Below are positions 44,352 to 53,276 of a stretch of 64,000 bases of DNA, in pieces. A model generated the notes under the pieces. That model searched no databases and was not told the origin of the DNA. It saw only the letters and a list, made by a program, of their open reading frames with translations. The position numbers were made by a program, and so were the translations under genes. Position 1 is the stretch's first letter; the number at the start of each line of letters is the position of its first letter. Source of the stretch: Gottfriedia sp049568075 (lineage in GTDB: Bacteria > Bacillota > Bacilli > Bacillales > Bacillaceae_G); assembly GCA_049568075.1 (NCBI GenBank), contig CP144911.1; one strand, written 5' to 3'.

Positions 44352-45668
44352 ATGCTGCAATTAAAAGATTTATTAATTCAATTTGCAATCATAATCATTC
44401 CGGTCTTTTTATATGAAATGTTCTGGCTTAGTAGATACCACAATACAAGCCCGAAACAAAATAGAATATTAGTTGGATTGCTAACTTTTTTTAATATTTT
44501 TATTTGCTTGCTTTACCCAATTCACATTAGTGAAAGCATGGCTATTACTTTTAGTATTTTATTAATCTATTCATCTATTTTATATGGTGGAAGATTGATT
44601 GGAACGATTATTATTTTAACGAAAGCAGTTTTTGTGTATTTGCTATATGGTTTAGCATCTTTGAAATCTTTTCCATTTGAAGTGATTTCGTGTATCTTAC
44701 CATTTATAGTTTCACCACATTGGGTTAGTTTTTCTAAACGAAAGAAATTTGCTTTAAGTATATTAATGCCAATTTTATTTTCGTTCAGTATGGTCTGTTT
44801 GCTTTATTATGAAGCAACGGTAAACGGTATAAAAGAGTACCAATCAGATCAAACAATTTTTTCGGCGTGCATATTTTTTACTGTTTTAACAATTACAATG
44901 CTGTTCCATGTTTATTTAAGAGAGTTTTTATTTGAAAATGCTGAAATTCGCGTTCAAATGCAGAAATCAGAGAAATTAAATATGGTGAGTGAACTTGCGG
45001 CGAGTGTAGCTCATGAAGTTAGAAATCCATTAACAGTTGTAAGGGGTTTCATTCAGTTAATTGAAAATCAAGAAAGTGGAACGAATCGAGAATATATGAA
45101 ACTTGTATTAGCTGAACTAGACCGGGCAGAAAATATCATTTCAGATTATTTAAACTTAGCTAGACCTCAAATTGAAGAAAAGAAAATAATCAATATGACA
45201 GAACAACTGAATGAAGTAACAACATTAATGTCAAGTTACGCCTCACTGCAAGGTGCTTTCTTACAAGTAAATGTAAATGAGGATATGTACACTGTCGGAG
45301 ATCGAGCTAAGCTTAAACAAGCAATCATTAATGTTCTAAAAAATGGCGTAGAAGCTATAAAGGACACGAAAGGCTATATTAAAATTGAAGCAAATATTGA
45401 GAAAGAAAGAGATCGAGAGTACATACGAATTGTAGTTAAAGATAATGGAGTAGGTATGTCGAAAGCACAATTGGATCGTTTAGGACAACCTTTTTATTCT
45501 TTAAAAGAAAAAGGAACAGGTCTAGGATTAATGGTTACTTTTAGTATTATCGAAGCTCATAAGGGAACGATTGAGTATTTAAGTGAAGAAGGCAAAGGGA
45601 CTGAAGTTCATATTGTCTTACCAGCTTATCTTCAAGAACAGAGTGAAGAGGGTACAATGAAAGAATAA
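44352..45668 (+). CDS. Membrane histidine kinase, 5TM sporulation type
   Basis: 438 residues. The N-terminal 200 hold about five to six hydrophobic helices (LIQFAIIIIPVFLYEMFW, ILVGLLTFFNIFICLLY, and so on), like the 5TM-Lyt sensor region of KinB. Then HisKA with His221 in AASVAHEVRNPLTVVRGFI, and HATPase with NVLKNGVEAI, DNGVGMSKAQ and KGTGLGLMVT. No paired regulator. Position between patA and ykyB is like that of kinA in B. subtilis, and the H-box resembles phosphorelay kinases. ATG 44352 follows AAGGGGTGGGGGA. Confidence 0.85.
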   Translation: MLQLKDLLIQFAIIIIPVFLYEMFWLSRYHNTSPKQNRILVGLLTFFNIFICLLYPIHISESMAITFSILLIYSSILYGGRLIGTIIILTKAVFVYLLYGLASLKSFPFEVISCILPFIVSPHWVSFSKRKKFALSILMPILFSFSMVCLLYYEATVNGIKEYQSDQTIFSACIFFTVLTITMLFHVYLREFLFENAEIRVQMQKSEKLNMVSELAASVAHEVRNPLTVVRGFIQLIENQESGTNREYMKLVLAELDRAENIISDYLNLARPQIEEKKIINMTEQLNEVTTLMSSYASLQGAFLQVNVNEDMYTVGDRAKLKQAIINVLKNGVEAIKDTKGYIKIEANIEKERDREYIRIVVKDNGVGMSKAQLDRLGQPFYSLKEKGTGLGLMVTFSIIEAHKGTIEYLSEEGKGTEVHIVLPAYLQEQSEEGTMKE

Positions 45669-45698
45669 AGAGAAGGGAAAAAATCCCTTCTCTTTTCA
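45668..45698. terminator. Bidirectional terminator after the kinase gene
   Basis: AAGAGAAGGGA / TCCCTTCTCTT with T-run. Confidence 0.88.
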
Positions 45699-45752
45699 AA
45701 CTAAAAATCTCTAAATTTCATAATAGAGTAAAAGTACTGAATAATAAACAAA

Positions 45753-47063
45753 TTATTTTACTGACTTAGGTTTAAAAAAGAGTGATTTAATTGCATTTTT
45801 CCAGTCTCTTTCTTTTGAGGCAGCTACCATCTTCTTTGTTTCTTGTAATTCTCTAATCATCCTCATTAATTGAGCATCTCGACCAGATTCTTTTGATTTA
45901 ATTTCTTCAAACATTTGCTCTAATTTTTCATCTTTTTCTTCAATTACTGTTGCTAATCCTTGAAGTTCTTCACTTTTTTCTTCAACTGAATATAAGATTT
46001 TTTCTAACTTTTGATCCTTCTCCAAGTTCTGTTTGATTAATGTTTGATTTTGGGTTAGGATTTGTTCATTTTGATATGCTAGATTCGTAATTTGGGACAT
46101 AAACTCTTCAAACATAATTTGATTAGAATTTGTCGGTACAAAAGTAGTAACATTCTCTTTCGAAACGATAGGTTCCGTTACTACGTTTGATCCATTTAAT
46201 GTTGAAAGAACGACTTCATCAGGTAGTTTATTATTTTCCTCTAGTACTTGTTCAACAGTCATTTCTTCAAAACGATATTCTTGGACTTCCTCATCCTCAG
46301 AAACTTGAACTGTTTGATATGATAATGCACCAGATCCTATAACAGTCTCTTCTTTTGGTAAAGATTGCTCTAGTACGACTTCTTCAATTATTTCTAATTG
46401 TGATACGGAGTCTTCAAACTTCCCAGTATCTTGTGAAAAAGATTGCTCCATTACGCATTCATCAATTGTTTCTAGTTGAGAAAGTGAATCTCCTAAATGC
46501 TTTGTATCTTGTGAAGTGGTTTGATTGATTTCTACTACTTCGATTGATTCTAATTGGGAGACAGACGCTTCTAAAGGTGCTTCTTCTTGTAAAAGTGAAT
46601 GATGGATTAATTCCGAATCAATTGTTTCAATTTGGGAATCTGCTACTTCAACAATTTCATTCTTTTTTACTTCAATTAATTCCATGTCATTCTTCATGTC
46701 AAAATTTTTATGTATGTTATTTTCTAGAGGAATATTCGGGGTGTTATTTATAACGATTTCAGTGTTTTTTTCTGTAATTTCATTCTCAATTGAAGTTGTT
46801 TCAATTACATGAACTTCAGATTGATTTTGTACTGAATGGTTATTTAATGCATATTCAACTGATTGTAAAAGATTTTCATTCTTTTGGTACTCTTCAATGA
46901 TCATTTGGAATAATTCGAAATCGTTTTGATTATAGATCCTAGTATCTTGGTTCTTTGTAAAATGATATTCTTTCTTTTCTAGTTCCTTACTAATTTCTCT
47001 TACACGAGATTTACCTATTTTTAATTTCTTTGAAATGTCTTTACTTGTAAAAATTACTGACAT
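45753..47063 (-). CDS. DUF3967-type protein with MerR-like HTH and 26-residue repeats
   Basis: 436 residues. N-terminal HTH (about 5-55: TSKDISKKLKIGKSRVREISKEL, then IYNQNDFELFQ) of MerR-like type; a Glu/Ser/Thr-rich middle; a coiled coil (about 325-405) and a basic DUF3967-like C-terminus (SKERDWKNAIKSLFF). The middle contains four units of exactly 26 residues, each starting near SQLExI (Ser143, 169, 195, 221). Relatives occur in Bacillus, often on plasmids and phages; a DNA-organising or regulatory role is likely but unproven. Confidence 0.7.
   Translation of the reverse strand: MSVIFTSKDISKKLKIGKSRVREISKELEKKEYHFTKNQDTRIYNQNDFELFQMIIEEYQKNENLLQSVEYALNNHSVQNQSEVHVIETTSIENEITEKNTEIVINNTPNIPLENNIHKNFDMKNDMELIEVKKNEIVEVADSQIETIDSELIHHSLLQEEAPLEASVSQLESIEVVEINQTTSQDTKHLGDSLSQLETIDECVMEQSFSQDTGKFEDSVSQLEIIEEVVLEQSLPKEETVIGSGALSYQTVQVSEDEEVQEYRFEEMTVEQVLEENNKLPDEVVLSTLNGSNVVTEPIVSKENVTTFVPTNSNQIMFEEFMSQITNLAYQNEQILTQNQTLIKQNLEKDQKLEKILYSVEEKSEELQGLATVIEEKDEKLEQMFEEIKSKESGRDAQLMRMIRELQETKKMVAASKERDWKNAIKSLFFKPKSVK
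46332..46643 (-). repeat. Four 78-bp coding repeats in the DUF3967-type gene
   Basis: Residues 141-244 repeat with a 26-residue period: ADSQIETID, SVSQLESIE, SLSQLETID, SVSQLEIIE mark the unit starts. DNA copies are diverged, so they are not recent slippage products. Confidence 0.8.
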
Positions 47064-47258
47064 TTGATATCCTCCTGAAAAATATGTGTTTTTAGAACAT
47101 TCAATACAAAGTTAAATTTTTCCTACCTAATCTACTTAAAATAATTCTACAATGTATAACAAAGTCCATATGATTACTAAAATTAAAATCAATATATGAG
47201 GAAAAATAGTGAAAAATAGAAAATATTACTTAAAAAGTAGCATAAATTCGACTAAAAA

Positions 47259-47291
47259 ATTGAGAGTGACACAATGTTTAATCACTCTCAA
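47259..47291 (-). terminator. Terminator of the holin-like gene
   Basis: TTGAGAGTGA / TCACTCTCAA stem; T-run (TTTTTTAG) on the minus strand. Confidence 0.8.
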
Positions 47292-47344
47292 ACCAAATCT
47301 TTAAATTTGTAATCTAATCTATTAAAAAGTAGACATAAAGTAAT

Positions 47345-47608
47345 CTATTGATCCGAATTTGTCTGCTTATTTGTTTTTTCTAATCCTGCTTCTTGAAGTA
47401 CAGCCTTTTGAGCTTGTCCTTTTTTACCTAAATAATTATGCTTAGCACCGAAATATAAAATAAAAAGGAATGAAATTATATTAATTACAGCATCAATTTG
47501 TTCATTATTTAGGAATTTAAACCCAAAAGAATTTAGTAACAATTGAAGTGCAAATAAGAACCCAGCAACATAACGAATAATATCTTGTAAGTTATTATTA
47601 CCGAACAT
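47345..47608 (-). CDS. Phage-type holin, phi-LC3/XhlB-like
   Basis: 87-residue small membrane protein: two hydrophobic helices (IIRYVAGFLFALQLLLNSFG and VINIISFLFILYFGAKHNYLG) joined by a short polar turn (LNNEQIDA), and a charged C-terminal tail. This is the holin layout with the NEQIDAVI signature of the phi-LC3/XhlB families. ATG 47608 follows AGGGGGTGATT; the GTG at 47617 is inside that site. No endolysin or other phage gene is nearby, so it is a stray or domesticated holin. Confidence 0.7.
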   Translation of the reverse strand: MFGNNNLQDIIRYVAGFLFALQLLLNSFGFKFLNNEQIDAVINIISFLFILYFGAKHNYLGKKGQAQKAVLQEAGLEKTNKQTNSDQ

Positions 47609-47710
47609 ATCAATCACCCCCTATTGATATAGTATGCTTGTCTCACGTAATAGGTGAGACAAAACTACTATAATATGAGAGGAAATTAATGAATTTCCGT
47701 ACATTAAAAA

Positions 47711-47757
47711 AGGGAAGAATTAAAAACCCTTTAATTTAAAAGTTCTTAATCTTCCCA
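47711..47757 (-). terminator. Terminator of the ykyB gene
   Basis: GGGAAGA..TTAA / TTAA..TCTTCCC type stem with T6 on the minus strand. Confidence 0.75.
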
Positions 47758-47799
47758 TTTAATCTATATTAATGTTATTTTAGTAAGAATTGTTTCAAC

Positions 47800-48339
47800 T
47801 TATTTCTCTTGCTTACCTTTATTTTTACGAATTGGTTCACTCGGAAAAGTAAATGTAGAGTTATTTAGAAATGAAGAAGCTCTTAAAAATTGCCCTGGGG
47901 TATTTCTTCGGTAGTTCGATCCGTTTTTGAAATGGTTTTCAGATTTAACGTTTTGAATACCTAAGAAATGATGAAGTATTTTTTTGGCATAGCTTAATGA
48001 CATGGAAACTTTTGGGTTACGATGAGTATTTTCTAATATTCCTAAATGCGGGAGAAGTTTAAAGTCTTCTTTTAACGGTGGTATATGAAAGAAAAAATCT
48101 CCACAAGCAATCAACACGTCAGATTGTTGTTTACTTGACTTGGGATTATTTGAAAAATGTAATCCAACTTTCTTAGCAATTCCTTTATCAATAAGCTTTA
48201 ATATAGCTTGTCTTTTTAGTGAATATAGTTCACTTGGTTCAAGTGCTGTTTTAGCATGTTTATTTACAACAAATATTGCCTGAAAAATTTCTTCATTTGT
48301 AAAATTTAGTTTATTCAGGCTAGGTTCTTTCGATTTCAT
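47800..48339 (-). CDS. ykyB: YkyB-like protein
   Basis: 179 residues. The central region, EIFQAIFVVNKHAKTALEP, KKVGLHFSNNPKSSKQQSDVLIACGDFFFHIPP and LPHLGILENTHRNPK, matches B. subtilis YkyB in order and phrasing. Function unknown. GGAGGTAACC before ATG 48339. Position after patA and before ykuE agrees with B. subtilis, but the plus-strand cheV between patA and ykyB is missing. Confidence 0.78.
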   Translation of the reverse strand: MKSKEPSLNKLNFTNEEIFQAIFVVNKHAKTALEPSELYSLKRQAILKLIDKGIAKKVGLHFSNNPKSSKQQSDVLIACGDFFFHIPPLKEDFKLLPHLGILENTHRNPKVSMSLSYAKKILHHFLGIQNVKSENHFKNGSNYRRNTPGQFLRASSFLNNSTFTFPSEPIRKNKGKQEK

Positions 48340-48435
48340 GCTTCTTGGTTACCTCCAAAAAATAATAGATATGAGTATATTATATCTTTTGTTTAAATTT
48401 TTTCAAATCAATTCTAGAGAAGTGGTTATATAATA

Positions 48436-48480
48436 AAAAGCTAATCGAAATAATATTCATTAATGCGACTAGCTTTTTTA
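48436..48480 (-). terminator. Terminator of the Gly/Pro/Tyr-rich protein gene
   Basis: AAAAAGCTA-TCG / CGA-TAGCTTTTTT hairpin right after the minus-strand stop. Confidence 0.75.
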
Positions 48481-48485
48481 TCTAT

Positions 48486-48845
48486 TTAGTATGGATAGGG
48501 TCCTATATTACCTGGCGAATTTAATCCTGCATTACTAGGTAAATAAGCACCAGGATTTACAGGTGGGTAAGGTTGTTGGTATCCAGGGTACCCGCCACCG
48601 AAGCCACCACCAAATCCACCACCGTACGGAGGATATGCTGGGTATGGTCCATATGGCGGATAATAAGGTGGTCTAAACGCTAGTGCACCTAACGCGAATC
48701 CGCCTGCTAATCCCGCTAATCCTCCTATTATTGGCAAAAATGGGAAAAAAGGAACAAAGCGTTGTTCGTTATGATCAAAGTAGTAGGATGGAGCATGATC
48801 TTCTCTATAATAATAATTTAAATTAGGGTGATATTGATAATTCAT
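48486..48845 (-). CDS. Gly/Pro/Tyr-rich protein, coat- or surface-like
   Basis: 119 residues. N-terminal Tyr/His-rich part (NYQYHPNLNYYYREDHAPS), one hydrophobic Gly-rich stretch (FLPIIGGLAGLAGGFALGAL) and a C-terminus of PPY and GGGFGG repeats. Low-complexity composition of this type is common in spore coat and exosporium proteins of Bacillus, but no specific family is recognised. ATG 48845 follows GAGAGGAGG; the longer frame to 48914 is not supported. Confidence 0.65.
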   Translation of the reverse strand: MNYQYHPNLNYYYREDHAPSYYFDHNEQRFVPFFPFLPIIGGLAGLAGGFALGALAFRPPYYPPYGPYPAYPPYGGGFGGGFGGGYPGYQQPYPPVNPGAYLPSNAGLNSPGNIGPYPY

Positions 48846-48964
48846 GTATTTAACCTCCTCTCTTGTCTTCAATATTAGTGTATGGAGTACTAAAATAATT
48901 GAGCAAGTACCCATAAAAATAGGTAACCAACCTAGTATGGGTGAAATCTGTGAGAATTATATTT

Positions 48965-49798
48965 TTACTTATTAATTTGGCCAGTAATTTTAATTGATAC
49001 GATTTCAGGTGGAGTAAATAGGCGAATTGGTAGTTTAGTTGTCCCAATTCCATTTGAAACGACTAAATGACTATTATATTTACTTGATAGGGTGTAAACA
49101 CCTCGGTTGTATTTCTTTGCATATGGAGGCATTATAAAGGACTTATATAAAGGTAAATAGATTTGTCCGCCATGACTATGGCCAGAGAGCTGAAGATTAA
49201 TCGGATAGTTTTTCGTCAAATCAGCAATGTCGGGTTCATGAGCTAGAACAACTGTATAACTTTTTTTTTGAATTCGTTCTAAAATGTCATTATATTGTTT
49301 GTTTCCTAGCATATAATCATCGAGACCGATAAATGAAACTTTTTGTTTTTGAACGTAATAAGTTTTTTCTTCGTTTTTTAATAATATAAAATTGCTTTCG
49401 GTTAACAGCTCTTCGTATTGTTCAGTAAAATAACCTCCATGATCATGGTTACCGTATATTGCAAGCTTTCCTATTTTTGGATTAAGTTCTTTTAAAAGCC
49501 GAATAACTTCATTCTTGTAAGAAAATTTTCGTATATCACTAACCAAATCCCCAGTAAATAGAATAAAATCAGGCTTCATTTGGTTTATATTTTTTACGAC
49601 CATATTAAATCGATCTATATCTTTTTTATTATTAAAGTGAGTATCAGAGATTTGTATTAATTTAATAGTCGTATTCGAATTTAACCGATCGTCTGAAAAT
49701 GTTAAATGCTTAGTTCGAATTGATGTTGGCTCAACATAGACTGAATAATAGATTGTACAAATTAATAGTAAAAAAAATGATGTAAGTTTTATTTTCAA
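48965..49798 (-). CDS. ykuE: Metallophosphoesterase YkuE-like
   Basis: 277 residues. One N-terminal membrane helix (LTSFFLLLICTIYYSVYV) then a calcineurin-like fold: IQISDTHFN, FTGDLVSD, YGNHDHGGYF, LAHEPDIAD and LSGHSHGGQIYLP, giving all dimetal ligands. Anchored outside the membrane; relatives act on lipid-linked phosphates such as UDP-diacylglucosamine. TTG 49798 is preferred because GGGGGA precedes it; an extension to 49873 adds an unlikely leader. Divergent from fadH. Confidence 0.82.
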   Translation of the reverse strand: MKIKLTSFFLLLICTIYYSVYVEPTSIRTKHLTFSDDRLNSNTTIKLIQISDTHFNNKKDIDRFNMVVKNINQMKPDFILFTGDLVSDIRKFSYKNEVIRLLKELNPKIGKLAIYGNHDHGGYFTEQYEELLTESNFILLKNEEKTYYVQKQKVSFIGLDDYMLGNKQYNDILERIQKKSYTVVLAHEPDIADLTKNYPINLQLSGHSHGGQIYLPLYKSFIMPPYAKKYNRGVYTLSSKYNSHLVVSNGIGTTKLPIRLFTPPEIVSIKITGQINK

Positions 49799-49920
49799 TT
49801 GTCCCCCGACCTTTTTAAAGAAATAAATACTGCATACTATATTAAATAGTTTAATTGTTAAAAATATTCTCAAAATAACAAAATGTTGTTAAACTATTGA
49901 ATACAAAGGGAGTGATACGA

Positions 49921-50685
49921 GTGAAGGATAAGGTTGTGATCGTTACTGGTGGCTCTAGTGGTATGGGGAAAGCAATGGCTATGCGTTTTGCAAAGGATGG
50001 TGCAAGAGTGGTCATTGCGGGAAGAGATATAGAAAAATTAAATAGTGCAAAAGAAGAAATTGAACAATTTGATGGTCAAGTATTACCAATAGCTATGGAT
50101 GTACGGGATCCCGAATTAATTAAAAATATGGTAAATGAAGTTGATCAAAAATTTGGAACGATCGATTTCTTAGTAAATAATGCGGCTGGTAATTTTATTT
50201 GTGCTGCAGAGGATTTGTCTGTAAACGGTTGGAATACGGTTATAAATATCGTTTTAAATGGAACCTTTTATTGTAGTTCTGAAGTAGGACGGTATATGAT
50301 ACAACATAAAATAAAAGGTGCGATTACAAATATAATAGCTACATATGCCTGGGATGCGGGGCCTGGAGTCATTCATTCTGCATCAGCTAAAGCTGGTGTT
50401 CTTGCTATGACAAGAACTTTAGCAGTTGAGTGGGGTAGGAAATATGGAATTAGAGTCAATGCGATTGCGCCTGGTCCTATTGAGCGGACAGGTGGAGCGG
50501 CTAAACTTTGGCTTTCTGAGGAATTAGAAAACAGAACAATACAAAGTGTACCACTAGGCAGATTAGGTACTCCAGAAGAAATAGCGGGACTTTGTGCATA
50601 TTTATTTTCAAATGAGGCTGGTTATATTAATGGTTCTTGTTTTACAATGGATGGAGGACAGTCCTTACATCAATACCCATTCTAG
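49921..50685 (+). CDS. fadH: 2,4-dienoyl-CoA reductase FadH (YkuF), SDR family
   Basis: 254 residues. VVIVTGGSSGMGKAMAMRFA (NADP site), NNAAGNFIC, a catalytic region in which the usual Tyr-x-x-x-Lys is replaced by HSASAKAG, and PGPIERTGGAAKLW. The missing Tyr is normal for this subgroup, which reduces dienoyl-CoA during unsaturated fatty-acid beta-oxidation. GTG 49921 follows AAAGGGAGTGA. Next to ykuI as in B. subtilis. Confidence 0.85.
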   Translation: MKDKVVIVTGGSSGMGKAMAMRFAKDGARVVIAGRDIEKLNSAKEEIEQFDGQVLPIAMDVRDPELIKNMVNEVDQKFGTIDFLVNNAAGNFICAAEDLSVNGWNTVINIVLNGTFYCSSEVGRYMIQHKIKGAITNIIATYAWDAGPGVIHSASAKAGVLAMTRTLAVEWGRKYGIRVNAIAPGPIERTGGAAKLWLSEELENRTIQSVPLGRLGTPEEIAGLCAYLFSNEAGYINGSCFTMDGGQSLHQYPF

Positions 50686-50698
50686 AAGGAGGTTCAAA

Positions 50699-51913
50699 AT
50701 GGATCCTTTAGACGTAATAAGTAACTTAGATAAAGTCGTACCATATTTTCAACCAATATATGGAGCCGATACACAAAATTGTGTAGGAGTAGAGGTTGTT
50801 GGTAGACTAAAACTTGAAAATTTACACAGCCTTGAATTCTTCTTTGCAAATGATTTGGTGCCAGATGACTACTTATTAGAGGTTGACAATCATATATTAA
50901 TTCAAGCTCTCGATGAAGTTGTACATTCTAAATTCGATGGTGGTATTTTTATTAATCGTCACCCTTCAGCGCTTCTTTCAGATGACCCAGAAAATCTATT
51001 ATCGATTTTACAATCATATGAAGAAAAGGGCATACAACTAAATAAAATTGTCATTATTCTTCAACATCAACTGTTTTATGGTTTTGAGAAAGAACTAAAA
51101 AATTTAATTACATATTATCAAACTTATGGTATTAAATTTGCGATTAATAGCGTAAATGAGAAGTTAATTAACTTAGAAAAACTTCGGTTTTTGTCTCCTG
51201 ATATCATTAAAATCGATTTTAAAATGGTTCAACAACTTCATACATCATCATTTCAAGATTTATTAAATTCTGTAATTTATGTGGCAAGAAAAGTAGGGGC
51301 TTCGATGTATTACGATGGAATAATCGATTCAATTCAATTAAGAAATGCATGGAAGAATGGTGGAAGATTCTATCAAGGCGCATACTTGTTTATACCACAA
51401 CCATCAATTAGTCAGTTAAATCATGAATGTGAGCCACTAAAGAATGATATCTTAAAATATATTCGAGGCGAAAAGAACAAATTAATTGCGCTTAGAGATA
51501 TGACTAATTTAATTCAACAAAAAGTCGAATCGACAATTAATAAATTTAAATTAGGAGCGGATTTAAATTCATTTTTAATGAATATATCAAGTGAATTAAA
51601 TTCCTTTTGTTTTAGGATGTATATTTGTGATGAGGATGGTTTTCAGCAATCAGCTAACTTATTTAAAATTAATGGTGAACAGTGGGAGCTTCAAGAAAAG
51701 TATAAAGGTAGAAACTGGAGCTGGAGGCCGTATTTTTTAGAAACCGTTTTGAAAATGCAATCAAACGATCAGGGACAATTATCAGATATGTACAGAGATA
51801 TTGAAACCGGTGAAAAGATTCGAACGTTTTCTTATCCAATGAATAATGGAAGCTATTTATATATTGACTTAAGTTATGATTTTTTATTTAAACATAATGA
51901 GTTACTTTTTTAA
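50699..51913 (+). CDS. ykuI: Degenerate EAL-domain protein YkuI
   Basis: 404 residues: EAL-like domain (about 1-245) plus C-terminal PAS-like domain (about 270-400) ending in the YkuI-typical DIETGEKIRTFSYPM. Of the EAL catalytic set, the first Glu (Glu32 in VEVVGR) and the Lys in IIKIDF remain, but the ITE-type Glu is gone (VIILQHQLF), the Asp-Asn pair is INSVNE, and the late Glu is YYDGII. So phosphodiesterase activity is unlikely; c-di-GMP binding is doubtful. ATG 50699 after AAGGAGG, 13 bases after fadH. Confidence 0.85.
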   Translation: MDPLDVISNLDKVVPYFQPIYGADTQNCVGVEVVGRLKLENLHSLEFFFANDLVPDDYLLEVDNHILIQALDEVVHSKFDGGIFINRHPSALLSDDPENLLSILQSYEEKGIQLNKIVIILQHQLFYGFEKELKNLITYYQTYGIKFAINSVNEKLINLEKLRFLSPDIIKIDFKMVQQLHTSSFQDLLNSVIYVARKVGASMYYDGIIDSIQLRNAWKNGGRFYQGAYLFIPQPSISQLNHECEPLKNDILKYIRGEKNKLIALRDMTNLIQQKVESTINKFKLGADLNSFLMNISSELNSFCFRMYICDEDGFQQSANLFKINGEQWELQEKYKGRNWSWRPYFLETVLKMQSNDQGQLSDMYRDIETGEKIRTFSYPMNNGSYLYIDLSYDFLFKHNELLF

Positions 51914-51939
51914 CGACTCTCTTATAAGATTTAATCAGA

Positions 51940-51979
51940 AAATGACTGTCGCTTTGAAAAAAGGCAGTCATTTTTTTTA
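51940..51979 (+). terminator. Terminator after ykuI
   Basis: AAAATGACTG / CAGTCATTTT followed by T-run. Confidence 0.88.
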
Positions 51980-52011
51980 TAGCAAAAAAAAATTGTCAAT
52001 TAAATAAGTAC

Positions 52012-52082
52012 TGTCATGTTGATTTCACGATGCTTGCTTTTTATTGGAGTGGAAGACGACTTGAGCCTTCCCGCATCTCCAA
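52012..52082. repeat. Possible remnant of a Bacillaceae dispersed repeat
   Basis: A locally GC-richer stretch with TTGATTTCACGATGCTTGC, TTGGAGTGGAAGACGAC and CCCGCATCTCC recalls the common intergenic repeats of Bacillaceae (TTGATTTCCG...CTTCCACTCCAA type). Only fragments match from memory; weak call. Confidence 0.3.
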
Positions 52083-52094
52083 CAATTTATAATT

Positions 52095-52826
52095 TTATTT
52101 AAAACAAGAAAAGACAAGTACGATTGGTATTCTTTGTCTTCTTAAAAACTCTTCTTCACTTTTAAAATGTATTTGTTTTGGAGTACCTTCATGTAATTGG
52201 TCGATCCGGAATCCAGTTTTTCTTAAAAGATTAAAATATTGTTCAATTGTTCGATGGTATTTGACTATTACTTTATTCATCCATAGTTCTTTTCTTTCAC
52301 CAGTTCGAAAGTAATCATCTACAATCCAATTTTCACGTCGATCTCCTGAGAGTTTGCTTAAAAAGGAGGCAGTAGTTAATGGATGTTGTACACTAAATAT
52401 AAAATGGCCGTTTTCTTTTAAGCTGTTAAATATTTTTTGAAATACTAGCTCAATGTTTGAAATATAGTGTAGTGCAAATCTAGAAGTGACAAGTTCAAAT
52501 GAATTTGTAGGAAAATGATAATCCTCGATTGAAGTATGATGGATGGTTCCTACTGTATCCTTTAAATTAGTCAATGCTGCTTTAATCATGTGCTCTGATC
52601 CCTCGATACCTGTATAGGTTTTAGCTCCTAGAAGTAGAAGTTCATTACCGAAGGAAGCGTCACCACAACCTAAATCTAATATGTTTTTTCGATCAACTTT
52701 CCCAATTAGTTCATTGATGATGGGTCCTTCGATTGCATTATTAGGACTATCTTCTCTATTTTTTCGTCGAATGTATTCTGAAAAAAAATCATCTTGATTG
52801 TAAACCGTTGAACCACGATACTCCAT
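52095..52826 (-). CDS. Class I SAM-dependent methyltransferase
   Basis: 243 residues. Motif I ILDLGCGDASFGNELLLLGA, acidic loop YTGIEGSEHMI, SFELVTSRFALHYI (motif IV region) and ENGHFIFSVQHPLT. Closest by pattern to small-molecule methyltransferases of the UbiE/COG2226 kind; substrate unknown. It is inserted, on the opposite strand, between ykuI and ykuJ compared with the B. subtilis order. Confidence 0.82.
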   Translation of the reverse strand: MEYRGSTVYNQDDFFSEYIRRKNREDSPNNAIEGPIINELIGKVDRKNILDLGCGDASFGNELLLLGAKTYTGIEGSEHMIKAALTNLKDTVGTIHHTSIEDYHFPTNSFELVTSRFALHYISNIELVFQKIFNSLKENGHFIFSVQHPLTTASFLSKLSGDRRENWIVDDYFRTGERKELWMNKVIVKYHRTIEQYFNLLRKTGFRIDQLHEGTPKQIHFKSEEEFLRRQRIPIVLVFSCFK

Positions 52827-53133
52827 AATAACACTCCCTAACCGTTTAAAAAATTTTAAAAAAATTGAAAAGTAGACACAAATTATCTAACTTTAACATT
52901 AAATTTGATCTAGATAAAGGGAGAAATTACCTAGTAAAAAAATTTGATTTGGAGTATAAGGTCTTAGTTAATCTTAATCAAAAATCGACGAATTCATATA
53001 TAATAGCCTATTTAAATTAAAAGTAGTGTTTTTCTCTGTCAACTAATGTAAAAAAGATAAGAACGATTCGTATAGTATATGTCAATATAATAATGATACG
53101 ATTAGTAAAAGTTCAGCCTGAGGAGGATATTAA

Positions 53134-53211
53134 TTGAGAGGACTTATTTCGAAAGTTCTTTTTGCATCGTCCGTCATGTTTTTTGTTTTTCATTTTATAG
53201 GAGTTGGGTAA
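53134..53211 (+). CDS. Possible 25-residue membrane peptide
   Basis: TTG 53134 is 7 bases after a perfect AGGAGG (53121-53126). The peptide, starting LRGLISKVLFASSVMFFVFH, has a short basic N-terminus and one hydrophobic stretch long enough to span or lie on the membrane, ending FIGVG. A terminator follows. Small single-helix membrane proteins of this size are real in Bacillus; no family recognised. Confidence 0.45.
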   Translation: MRGLISKVLFASSVMFFVFHFIGVG

Positions 53212-53276
53212 TTAGGAACTATTATTTGGACAAGTCGTTGAAACAATCTTAAAAACAAATGTAGTATAGAATGATA

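Noticed and set aside
47345..48845. Prophage remnant around the holin gene
   Set aside because: Neighbours are YkyB, a Gly/Pro/Tyr-rich protein and housekeeping genes; no integrase, structural or lysis gene and no att-like repeats seen.
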